Shown in pieces: positions 42,947-50,871 of a stretch of DNA of 64,000 bases; positions within the stretch are counted from its first letter, which is position 1, and every line of letters begins with the position of its first letter. Made by a program: the position numbers and the translations under genes. Origin of the DNA: Dictyobacter aurantiacus (GTDB lineage Bacteria > Chloroflexota > Ktedonobacteria > Ktedonobacterales > Ktedonobacteraceae); NCBI RefSeq assembly GCF_003967515.1, contig NZ_BIFQ01000002.1, positions 62,001-126,000 of the forward strand, read 5' to 3'. Below the pieces are notes generated by a model. It was not told the DNA's origin, ran no database searches, and saw only the letters and a list, made by a program, of their open reading frames with translations.

Positions 42947-43058
42947 CTTTGCTCAGGTAGGGGTACGCTGCACACTCTTCCCTCTTTCTCGAAAATCAAT
43001 GAGAGGGCATAAACATGTTCAGAGAGACATCTCGAGCAGAGAAACGGAGCCATCGACG

Positions 43059-44075
43059 ATGACGCCAGATGCACTCGCGGCCTTTTTACACAAACTCGTT
43101 CAACACCGCCTGATGTTCAGCACAATGATCTGGGGAGCACCAGGCATTGGGAAATCGAGTATCGTGGCCCAGACGGCGCAGGCGCACAACATGGAGATGA
43201 TCGACCTGCGGCTCTCGCAACTGGCCCCGACCGATCTACGCGGCCTGCCTGTGGCTGACCGAGAGTCCATGGTGTCGCGCTGGTATCCACCGGAGTTTTT
43301 GCCGCGCAAAGGACGCGGTATTCTTTTTCTTGATGAACTCAATCTTGCGCCGCCAGCCATGCAAGGGATGGCGCAACAGCTGATCTTAGACCGACGTGTT
43401 GGCTCGTACACTGTTCCCGAGCAGTGGTTTGTCTGGGCTGCGGGCAATCGCAAGGAGGATCGCGCGGCAGTGTTTGACATGCCCGCTCCGCTCGCCAACC
43501 GTTTTATTCATCTGACGGTCGAACCGGACTTTGAGAGCTTTAAAACGTATGCGCTGGGGCATCAGATCCATGAGCACCTTCTGGCTTTTCTCTCTTTTCG
43601 CCCGGCTCTGTTGCATAAACTTGATCCACAGCAGCCAGCCTGGCCATCACCGCGTTCGTGGATGATTGCGAACCGCCTGTATAAGGTTGGCCTGGATATC
43701 TCACATGTTGTCGGCGCTGGAACCGCCGCGGAATTTGCCGCCTTCCTCAAGCTCTATCATCAGTTACCCAACGTTGAAGAGATTCTGCAAGGCAATGGCA
43801 AGCGGATCAAGTTCCCTCAGGAGCCGTCTCAGCGTTATGCGCTTACCATGGCTCTGACGATGCGTGCGACCTCTTTGCAGGAGGGCTACCAGGCGTTTGA
43901 ATGGATGAGCAGCAACGCCGGACAGGAATGGATACAACTCTTTGCCACCGACCTGTTCCGCCTGGCGCAGGCACGCAACGACCTGGGGCGCCTGGCAACT
44001 CTGGTGCAGCGCAATCAGCGTTTGCAGCAGATGTTCACGGAGTATATGGCTATGCTGGAGGAACAGGATGGATAA
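43059..44075 (+). CDS. MoxR-family AAA+ ATPase
   Basis: 338 residues from ATG 43059; the open frame upstream runs through RNA B and is not coding. Walker A is GAPGIGKSS (26-34), Walker B ILFLDELN (Asp92, Glu93), sensor 1 VWAAGNRKED and the arginine-finger region MPAPLANRFIHL. MoxR ATPases are chaperone-like and work with VWA-domain partners, assembling or activating metal enzymes or remodelling complexes. Its stop overlaps the start of the next gene by 8 bases (ATGGATAA), so the pair is translationally coupled. No strong ribosome site is seen before 43059. Confidence 0.92.
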   Translation: MTPDALAAFLHKLVQHRLMFSTMIWGAPGIGKSSIVAQTAQAHNMEMIDLRLSQLAPTDLRGLPVADRESMVSRWYPPEFLPRKGRGILFLDELNLAPPAMQGMAQQLILDRRVGSYTVPEQWFVWAAGNRKEDRAAVFDMPAPLANRFIHLTVEPDFESFKTYALGHQIHEHLLAFLSFRPALLHKLDPQQPAWPSPRSWMIANRLYKVGLDISHVVGAGTAAEFAAFLKLYHQLPNVEEILQGNGKRIKFPQEPSQRYALTMALTMRATSLQEGYQAFEWMSSNAGQEWIQLFATDLFRLAQARNDLGRLATLVQRNQRLQQMFTEYMAMLEEQDG

Positions 44076-45198
44076 GGATGAAGTCTTTCAACGCCAGATA
44101 TCTGCCGCGATTCTCCAGTTGCGCCTGCGCTCGCCTTTTTTCTCGACGCTGGCGCTCTTCTCCAGGGTCATTCCTTCGCGGAAGTTTCACACGGCGGCAA
44201 CCGATGGACGTAACATCTATATCAATCCAAACTTCTGGCGCGCCCTGACCTCTGCGGAGCGTCTGGGACTGCTGGCTCATGAGGTATTGCATGCCGCCTT
44301 ACTCCATGTGCCGCGCCGAGGTCAGCGCGACCCGCTGCTCTGGAATGTGGCTGCTGATATCGTGGTCAATGGCACGATCCTCGCCGAGCCTGGCTTTGTT
44401 CTGCCCAAAGGACATCTGCGCAGCCAGCAGCTTGAGCATCTGAGCGTCGAAGAGGTGTACTACAAACTTCATGCACAGCCAAATCTGCAAAAGTTGCTAC
44501 GCCTGCTGTTTGCCGACCTGCTGGAACCAGATGGGGAGTTTGAGGCGAATGTCTACGCGGAACTGGAGCAGTATTGGCTGCAGGCTTTACAACAAGCCCG
44601 GGCGTTGCTTGAGGCGCAGGGGCAGGGGACGCTTCCGGCGGGATTGCTGCGCGAGATGGCCCATCTCAGTCCCTCCCAGCTAGACTGGCGCACATATCTC
44701 TGGCGCTTCCTGGTGCAGACGCCTACCGATTTCCAAGGCTTTGATCGCCGGTTCGTTGGTCAGGAGCTCTACCTGGATACGCTGGCTGGAGAAAAGCTGC
44801 GCGTCTTTATCGCCCTCGATACCAGTGGTTCGATCAATATAAAGGTGATGGCGCTTTTTTTAAGCGAGGTGCAGGCCATCCTGGGGGCGTATCCTCACCT
44901 GGAGGCCACGCTCTACTATACCGATGCCGCCTGCTATGGTCCCTATGAGCTCAGTGCCGAGATTCCGCTGCCCCGGCCTCAAGGCGGAGGTGGTACTGAT
45001 TTCCGCCCCTTCTTTCATACGCTTGAGGGTGTGCTCGATGATCCCCATAACGGCGTGTGCATCTACCTGACCGATGGCTATGGAAGCTTTCCCGCTCAAC
45101 CGCCTGCTCTGCAGACGCTCTGGGTGCTCTCACCTGGAGGCATCGGCACAGAACACGTACCATTTGGCGAAGCGGTTCGTCTACTGCCCGAAGCTTAA
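44068..45198 (+). CDS. DUF2201-type zinc peptidase-like and VWA domain protein
   Basis: 376 residues, start overlapping the moxR stop. The N-terminal part has HEVLHAALLH (His71, Glu72, His75), an HExxH metallopeptidase motif, with WNVAADIVVNG downstream as in DUF2201 proteins. The C-terminal half is a VWA domain with a complete MIDAS: DTSGSI (Asp251-Ser255), GGTDF (Thr310-Asp311) and LTDGYG (Asp334). VWA partners of MoxR bind substrates through the MIDAS metal. The peptidase-like domain may process the target. A hairpin at 45250 ends the operon. Confidence 0.9.
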   Translation: MDKDEVFQRQISAAILQLRLRSPFFSTLALFSRVIPSRKFHTAATDGRNIYINPNFWRALTSAERLGLLAHEVLHAALLHVPRRGQRDPLLWNVAADIVVNGTILAEPGFVLPKGHLRSQQLEHLSVEEVYYKLHAQPNLQKLLRLLFADLLEPDGEFEANVYAELEQYWLQALQQARALLEAQGQGTLPAGLLREMAHLSPSQLDWRTYLWRFLVQTPTDFQGFDRRFVGQELYLDTLAGEKLRVFIALDTSGSINIKVMALFLSEVQAILGAYPHLEATLYYTDAACYGPYELSAEIPLPRPQGGGGTDFRPFFHTLEGVLDDPHNGVCIYLTDGYGSFPAQPPALQTLWVLSPGGIGTEHVPFGEAVRLLPEA

Positions 45199-45249
45199 TG
45201 CTCCTTAGTTTTTCTTTGACCGGTCTCGGGGGCTGTGTACATTGGAGGC

Positions 45250-45274
45250 TGCCTCGCCAATCGCTAGCGAGGCA
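45250..45274 (+). terminator. Hairpin after the moxR-VWA operon
   Basis: An 8-bp stem TGCCTCGC/GCGAGGCA (45250-45257 with 45267-45274), 52 bases after the VWA stop codon. There is no T-run, so this is a modest call. Confidence 0.4.
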
Positions 45275-45296
45275 AAGACACGGATCACCGGCGTAG

Positions 45297-45740
45297 CTAC
45301 GGCTCAGCCAGCGCACTGACCGTGATTGGTATCCCTTCCCGGCACGAGGGATAGAGAAAGTGAAAGCCTATTGCTAGCAATGCGGAAGGATCAGCATGCA
45401 CATTGGGAGGATTGGGCCCCCCGTAGGTAAAGGCGTTCATGAGCAAGAGAAAGGCGGCAAAAAAGGTCATGCCGTATTTGCCCCAGAATGTTGTTGCACG
45501 CGTTACACGCAGATACAGCCAGAGTCCACCCAACAGCACAATGGCTTCCAGACTGAACGCCAGTACAGGATAATTGTACAAACCAGAACCGACTTTCTCG
45601 CTATCACCCGGTAATCCGAGATCGGGACGGTGAACAAGAAAGTCAAGGACCCAGTGTGAAAAAACTCCCGGTGCTTATCACCAGTGCTGCTGCGTTTCGA
45701 TGGACCTTCTGCCCCACAGGGATAAATCTGATGACACCGT
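45297..45740 (-). pseudogene. Truncated and frameshifted membrane-protein gene
   Basis: Reading from about 45740 the frame gives FIPVGQKVHRNAAALVISTG and shifts within a run of six T (45660 region). After removing one T it continues SHWVLDFLVHRPDLGLPGDS, then EKVGSGLYNYPVLAFSLEA and further membrane segments to 45297. The HWVLDFLVHRPDL motif is typical of an uncharacterised family of integral membrane proteins. The N-terminal part is absent, and an in-frame TGA precedes the remnant. The intact-looking 94-codon frame here is only its C-terminal piece. Confidence 0.6.
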
Positions 45741-45822
45741 TGGTTCACCTCTGTCTGTATCTCGTGTCTCCCCTGCCCCTCTCCTGTGTTAGTGGTTCAG
45801 CGGGGAGTGCATGAGATATTGT

Positions 45823-46323
45823 CTATGGTGTACTGATAGATGTGCGGCGTCGTTGCAGCGAATAGCGCCAGTACCAGCAGATGTGCATGCCCAGGACAAA
45901 GCAGGTGGTGAGGAAAAGGACGTTCGCTCCGATGAGGTCGACCAGCACGCCCTGTGTCCCGTTCGTGCTCAGCAAGTGCGATCCCTGATTGATAAGAAAG
46001 ATTGCGGCCCAGATGCCGAGGCTCCAGGTTGTTCCCTGGACGATGATGGCATGGTTTGCTATGTCGGCCTGAAATTTTGCCATGCGCCCACTCATGATAC
46101 CGATGATCAGACCAACGAACCCGCAGGCAATGAGCAGGGCAATATGCGTCACGTTACTGATGGCCGTATGCGAAAAACTGAGCATACACAGGGCAGTAAT
46201 GATCAACATCCTCACCCATAATGCGCGTATGCTTGTGCGCTTTTCTTTCGATTGTAGCCACATAAGGATGGCAAGGAGCAATAGTAATATGAGCGGAAAC
46301 GCCAGGTTGGTGAGTGATGGCAT
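45823..46323 (-). CDS. Integral membrane protein, CcdC/DUF1453-like
   Basis: 166 residues from ATG 46323, preceded by a very good AGGAGGT; the frame opens earlier (46359) without a ribosome site. Five hydrophobic segments (FPLILLLLLAILMWL; MLIITALCMLSFSHTAI; IALLIACGFVGLIIGIMSG; TWSLGIWAAIFLI; VLFLTTCFVLGMHICWYW) and the GIMSGRMAKFQ loop between the third and fourth resemble CcdC-like proteins. Function unknown. It lies 76 bases after the hydrolase gene on the same strand, so the two may be co-transcribed. Confidence 0.7.
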   Translation of the reverse strand: MPSLTNLAFPLILLLLLAILMWLQSKEKRTSIRALWVRMLIITALCMLSFSHTAISNVTHIALLIACGFVGLIIGIMSGRMAKFQADIANHAIIVQGTTWSLGIWAAIFLINQGSHLLSTNGTQGVLVDLIGANVLFLTTCFVLGMHICWYWRYSLQRRRTSISTP

Positions 46324-46398
46324 GAACGACCTCCTGAAAAGAGGGGCGTACCCCTCCACAGCCGGTGAGTTGCTGGGAGAGGTACGCCCTCAGATGAT

Positions 46399-48150
46399 CT
46401 AGTCGACGCGCTGGTAGGAGTTTTCAAAATCATCCTGAATGAGATGGGCCTCTCCTCTCACGTTAAGGATGCAGTCCTCTGTAAGCCGACGAACGCGGTA
46501 CTGCCAGCCAGATGGCAGATGCAGACGTGTCCCCAGCGTTTTCAGCTTCTCTTCGTTCAGTGTGGGGTCCATGATGAGCGAGTAGCTCTGCATGATATAG
46601 GTCGTGCCATCAGAAGCAACCAGTTCATAAACATCGCGACCACTGTTATAGACATACGTTGTCGTACGCTGGATGACGTTCTCTGTATAGGGCTTATGTT
46701 TGAGACCGCCAAGCATACTGGTCAGTGGTATCCGCAATGTTGCCATGCGCCGCATTTGCAACGCGCCCAAGGAGAACACTTCCCGTTCGGCATTCGCGCT
46801 TCCTATCTGATCCATCAGAAAGTAGCGTGGTCCATTGAGTATGACCGCGCGCGCCTTATAGGCTTTCTTAATCTCTTCAGCGTCCAGTGTCCTCCACAGG
46901 TCATCGGGACAATCGTTGAGACCCAGCGTATTGTAGACACTTGCCTCGATATGGCTCAGATGGCCGGTGACAAGCAAGACCTCGCCGTAGCGTGCATTGT
47001 GCATCTGCCCGTGCATTTGTAGATGCAGCTCGTCTTTCGCCGCGGTTGTCTGTGGCAATGGGTTCGCCTGTATAAAACTGACCACCTTCGCCGCCAGGAT
47101 CTCGCCAATATCCTCCTGAATGAAGTGGCCAGCATCCGCATAGCGTTCGTGCGGTTGCCCTTGTGCGCCAGGAACATGACTGGTGATACGCTGCTGGTTT
47201 TCCGTAGACCCCATGTTGTGGTCATGCTCACCCGCAAGAAACAGAAATGGTTTCTGATACTCACCAAGCGCGTTCCAGGCGGGGACATTCTGCTCTTCTA
47301 TCGCGGCGACCATCGAGGGGAAGGTGCGCACGGCTGCCTTGTAGATCAGGCTCGGATAGGGGGCGTCGTAGGCCGCCTTCTCTTCTGGCGCTAGTGGATG
47401 CGTAGCCATTGCCGCGAGGACCTGGCTGGGCGTGAAATTGGGCGAGGTCAGTGCGAAGAGAATCCAGCGTTGGAAGGAGGCGGCCCAGCTTTCAGCGCCA
47501 AAAACCTCCGGTATGGAAAAGTCACCTATCGAGCAATCGATCTGCACGGGATTGGGGACGCGGAAGGGATTCATGCCTTTGAGGATCATGGGGAGGGTTC
47601 CATTTGCCACGACGATGCGGGCGAAGCGTTCGGGCAGATCGCCCGCCACACGCAGACCCATCAGGCTGCCCCAGTCCTGGCAGAATAGAGTGATATTATT
47701 CAGGCCAAGCGTGTTGATAAAGTCTTTGAGGCGCTGGACGTGCTTCTCAAAGGTGTGGAAGCTGAGATCAACTGGCTTATCCGAGCGGCCCATGCCGATG
47801 TGATCGACCGCAATCACGCGATAGCCGGCGGCTGCAATGGTTGGAATCATTTTCCGATAGAGGTAGGACCAGCTGGGCTGACCATGCAAGAGCAAGACGA
47901 CCTCTCCGTTTGCCGGACCCTCGTCGACATAGTGCATGCGTAGCCCCTCGACCATCGCATAGTGAGGCGCGAAGGGGTACCCGGCGAGATTGGCGAAGCG
48001 CTCCTCAGGAGTGCGTACAAAACGGATGCCAGCCTCTGTTTCGTAGACTGGAACTGAACTGTCATCTGGGACACAATCGGGTCGTGTGGGCGAATCGGTC
48101 AGTTTCCAGTTTGGATCACCAGCAGGAGTACTCAGATTCATGGTGCTCAT
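46399..48150 (-). CDS. Haloalkane-dehalogenase-like alpha/beta hydrolase with an extra C-terminal domain
   Basis: 583 residues from ATG 48150 (AAAGGA upstream). Residues 30-385 match haloalkane dehalogenases: the oxyanion motif HGQPSWSYLYRKMIP, nucleophile FCQDWGS (Asp159, halide-binding Trp160), GMGRSDKP and the C-terminal His in ADAGHFIQED. The enzyme class hydrolyses carbon-halogen bonds through an Asp ester. About 195 further residues (EVLLVTGHLSHIEASVYN ... DGTTYIMQSYSLIMDPTLN) form a separate domain that I do not recognise; dehalogenases normally stop near 310 residues. Whether the Asp acts on halides, epoxides or esters is unknown. Confidence 0.82.
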   Translation of the reverse strand: MSTMNLSTPAGDPNWKLTDSPTRPDCVPDDSSVPVYETEAGIRFVRTPEERFANLAGYPFAPHYAMVEGLRMHYVDEGPANGEVVLLLHGQPSWSYLYRKMIPTIAAAGYRVIAVDHIGMGRSDKPVDLSFHTFEKHVQRLKDFINTLGLNNITLFCQDWGSLMGLRVAGDLPERFARIVVANGTLPMILKGMNPFRVPNPVQIDCSIGDFSIPEVFGAESWAASFQRWILFALTSPNFTPSQVLAAMATHPLAPEEKAAYDAPYPSLIYKAAVRTFPSMVAAIEEQNVPAWNALGEYQKPFLFLAGEHDHNMGSTENQQRITSHVPGAQGQPHERYADAGHFIQEDIGEILAAKVVSFIQANPLPQTTAAKDELHLQMHGQMHNARYGEVLLVTGHLSHIEASVYNTLGLNDCPDDLWRTLDAEEIKKAYKARAVILNGPRYFLMDQIGSANAEREVFSLGALQMRRMATLRIPLTSMLGGLKHKPYTENVIQRTTTYVYNSGRDVYELVASDGTTYIMQSYSLIMDPTLNEEKLKTLGTRLHLPSGWQYRVRRLTEDCILNVRGEAHLIQDDFENSYQRVD

Positions 48151-48420
48151 AGGGAATTCCTTTCTTTTATGTACATTCGTACAAACATGGGTATCCAGAG
48201 ATGCTTTACCTTTCTGCTTTTTCTTGTCCGCGCTAACCACTCATAGGCAGCCCGGCCTTCTCAAGCAATCCTGATCCTGGTATCTGTGTCTGTGCATGTT
48301 GTCCCACAATCGTAATCCTTTGGTTGACTCGCTAGAAGAGAAACATGTATACGCGTGTTCTTTTCTAGATTTGATAGGTGGTACATACACTGTTCCACAA
48401 TGCGCTACAAATTTAGGTTT

Positions 48421-48616
48421 ATTACCCTAATATTTATATTTAATTTTAGGGTAATAGCCCTAAAATATCAAGGTTATGTGGGCGAATTGTTATCGAGATT
48501 GGTGAGGAAAGAAAGAAATGGCTACGCGAGAAACAGCAGGGAACCAGACACAGCGTGGCACTGGAGAGAGGCGGCAGAAGACACGTGACCGGATCTTTGC
48601 GATCTATCAAAAATGA
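48421..48616. promoter_or_regulatory. Inverted-repeat operator candidate and a 32-codon ORF
   Basis: ATTACCCTAA (48421-48430) and its complement (48446-48455) form a perfect 10-bp inverted repeat in AT-rich DNA, with TAGCCCTAAAAT just after. A short frame, 48518-48616, starts at ATG after GGTGAGGAAAGAAAG and reads MATRETAGNQTQ then RRQKTRDRIFAIYQK before TGA. This may be the remains of a small regulator gene, but there is too little to classify. Nothing else is visible between 48151 and 48722. Confidence 0.3.
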
Positions 48617-48722
48617 AGTATTGAGCATGGAGAACACTGGCATGATTATCAAGCTCAAGCATCTTTATCCGCAAATTCAAGGTTGACAAAGCAATAGCTT
48701 ATGAAAGAAGAGAGATGCAAAG

Positions 48723-49046
48723 ATGAATGCACAGATCATTGTCCTCGGCAGTTATATAACAGCAGCGCTTGGTAGTTACATACTTATCGCTCTGGGAGAG
48801 AGGTTCGTCACAATCATACATCCGTTGCCTATACTGGAATTTCTCCAGCATAGGCAACGGATTTGCTTGATCCTTGCTGTTCTTTGGTTTATCGCCGCGA
48901 TGGCGCTGCCAGGGATCATGTTTCTCCTTACAAATAATCCTTTAAGTGTTTTCTTCCTCGACGCAGTTGCCCCTCCAACCCCCGTTCTGCTATATAGTAT
49001 CAAAATGTGGAAAGAGAGAATGAATAAGCCCGTAATGCCTCATTAG
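48723..49046 (+). CDS. Small membrane hypothetical protein
   Basis: 107 residues with three hydrophobic stretches (IIVLGSYITAALGSYILIAL; ICLILAVLWFIAAMALPGIMF; a weaker one near LLYSIKMW). A weak ribosome site (GAAGAGAG) precedes the ATG. No family recognised. The codons for residues 34-46 contain a very stable DNA hairpin (48822-48860), unusual inside a gene, so the frame could be fortuitous. Confidence 0.45.
   Translation: MNAQIIVLGSYITAALGSYILIALGERFVTIIHPLPILEFLQHRQRICLILAVLWFIAAMALPGIMFLLTNNPLSVFFLDAVAPPTPVLLYSIKMWKERMNKPVMPH
48822..48860. repeat. Strong hairpin inside the small membrane ORF
   Basis: Arms CCGTTGCCTATACTGGA (48822-48838) and TCCAGCATAGGCAACGG (48844-48860) pair at 16 of 17 positions with a 5-base loop. 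Confidence 0.75.
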
Positions 49047-49446
49047 TGGGTCTGATCAATCATTGACGAGCAAGAATATCAACGCATCTGCATTCATAAT
49101 AACTTCACACCACCTTATGTAGACAAGAAATGGTAGCTATTAATGATACAGCTTCTTTCAATAGATGATTGCGTATGGAATTGTCTCCCATCAGTCAATG
49201 TGGATCTGCGTCATCTTCTGTGCAGAATGAGTTCGTCAAGGCCTTTCTCCTTTTCGCTATCCTCTTTCGAGGCGGATAAAGGTTTCCAAGACATCTGGTT
49301 GATGAGTATGTTGCACGAATGATGACGCAGAACTCAACAATGAGGCATATTATCTCTCATTATTCTTGATCAACATTCCCCTGCGATTCTTACCAGTTAA
49401 GGTAGGTATTTATGATCGCTACCCATATAATACAATAGCACCCTAA
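49047..49446. other. Intergenic stretch without recognisable features
   Basis: AT-rich, no convincing frame on either strand, no strong hairpin. Confidence 0.4.
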
Positions 49447-49737
49447 TATGAGGCCACAATAAGCTATATCGGACAGCAAACACGGCGAAGCAGTGATATG
49501 GTTTATCGCTGGCAGCAGGGACGTTTACTCCCCAAGACAGAAACCGTCGAGGTATTGGTGCGAATTGGGTATAGTGAAGCAGAACTGCCACGCGAGTGGT
49601 GTGAAGACCTCTTGCGTGCAACCCATTTACACAGAGATGACCAACCTCTTAAACAAATTGTGTGGTTCAAAGAATCTCCGAACGGTCCTTTGCCAGTTGC
49701 CGCGCCTGGAGCATACGCGTTTGATTGTGTACCTTAA
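49447..49737 (+). pseudogene. Helix-turn-helix N-terminal remnant of a STAND-type gene
   Basis: After a TAA at 49444 the frame reads YEATISYIGQQTRRSSDMVY then RWQQGRLLPKTETVEVLVRI, an XRE-like helix-turn-helix, followed by GYSEAELPREWCEDLLRATH. This arrangement of helix-turn-helix followed by a WCE-LL motif is familiar as the N-terminus of large NB-ARC proteins in Ktedonobacteria. It stops at 49737 before any ATPase domain. The tandem repeat directly downstream is also found at the start of the NB-ARC-TPR gene near 54844, so the two may once have been one gene. Confidence 0.45.
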
Positions 49738-49757
49738 CCCATAGGTTTTGCAGAATT

Positions 49758-49804
49758 TGCAAAACTATGCTTCCTTTTTCCCTGCAAAACTATGCTTCCT
49801 TTTT
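49758..49804. repeat. 22-bp direct repeat, two copies
   Basis: TGCAAAACTATGCTTCCTTT (plus TT) occurs at 49758-49779 and 49783-49804, 25 bases apart. The core GCAAAACTATGCTT recurs at 54844 with a second GCAAAAC at 54868. The interval 49805-50097 holds no gene that I accept. Confidence 0.75.
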
Positions 49805-50097
49805 AGATGCGACGAAAAGCAAAAGCTAACTCTTCTGAAAATTGGCGAAATAGCCCAACCTATTTTCCGTATGAAACATAATAGGAAACGCATTTTCATT
49901 GTTACGCTTTTAGATAGCAAAGGGGCAAATGTTCCGTCCCTGGTTCCTAAAATTGGCAATTTCGATGGAGCATATGCTTTAGGAATTTAAGCATCTCGGC
50001 ACATACTTATTAACCGTACAAGCAGGCGGCAATTGGGTAGTAGATATTAAACAATATGTATGATTACTAGAGGTGAAAGACAAATGGGAACAAAGAC

Positions 50098-50807
50098 CTA
50101 CCATAAACGCCAAATCATCGTTTTATTCTGGAGATCCGTTGATGCAATGCGTTTGCTATCCGGCGACCAGGTCAGCGTTTGTATTTCGGCGGTGTGTCCA
50201 TAACAGGTTATCACTCTCTTACTAGTAAATGCCTCCCACACATGAACTGTCTTACCATATCCAGCAGACCCAAGATAGTGCTGATTGGGAGCCCAGGCTA
50301 CATCTCTCACAATATCGCTATGCCCCTCATACATCGTCATTGTCTGCCCCGTCATTGCATTCCATACATGGACGACATGATCAAACCCGCTTGAGCCAGA
50401 TACTTACTGTCTGCAGACCATTTGACGGTCAATATCTCATCTGTATGCTGGTTATAGATTAATTCAGGTGTGCCCGCGCTGGCATTATAGAGCGTGACTG
50501 TATTTTCCTGGAACGCTGCGATATGCCGACTATCTGGCGACCAGAGGCTACCAGCCGTGCCAGATAGCACATATTGAGCTTGATCGAGAGCCTGTGGTTC
50601 CAATTTTTGTGGACTGGTGGTTTTAGTGGTCGGAGTGTTAGCTTCATGATGGCCCGACATCTCTAGAACGGTCCTGGCAAACATAATGCCGGACAGCCCA
50701 AGGGAAAATTCACGCCGTGAAATCGCTAATTTTGCATCTTCACCAGCCCGGATAGTTTGTTCTCCGTTGTTTTTGATGAATTTTTCGTTTTCCACTGTGA
50801 GAAATGC
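50098..50807 (-). pseudogene. WD40-repeat protein gene with a one-base frameshift
   Basis: The first frame starts near a GTG at 50807 (ENEKFIKNNGEQTIRAGED), has a twin-arginine-like segment (AISRREFSLGLSGIMFA) and then WD40 blades (LSGTAGSLWSPDSRHIAAF; DEILTVKWSADSKYLAQAG). It ends prematurely at 50352. Adding one T to the run at about 50390 gives AGFDHVVHVWNAMTGQT and joins the second frame, which contains two more blades (DIVRDVAWAPNQHYLGSAG; EIQTLTWSPDSKRIAS). The intact protein would have about 235 residues. It lies directly after the large NB-ARC-WD40 gene on the same strand. Confidence 0.7.
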
Positions 50808-50871
50808 CTTCTGTGAACGTGTATGCACATTCAACCTATCACACACCTAATAAATATACATTTTGGGACGA

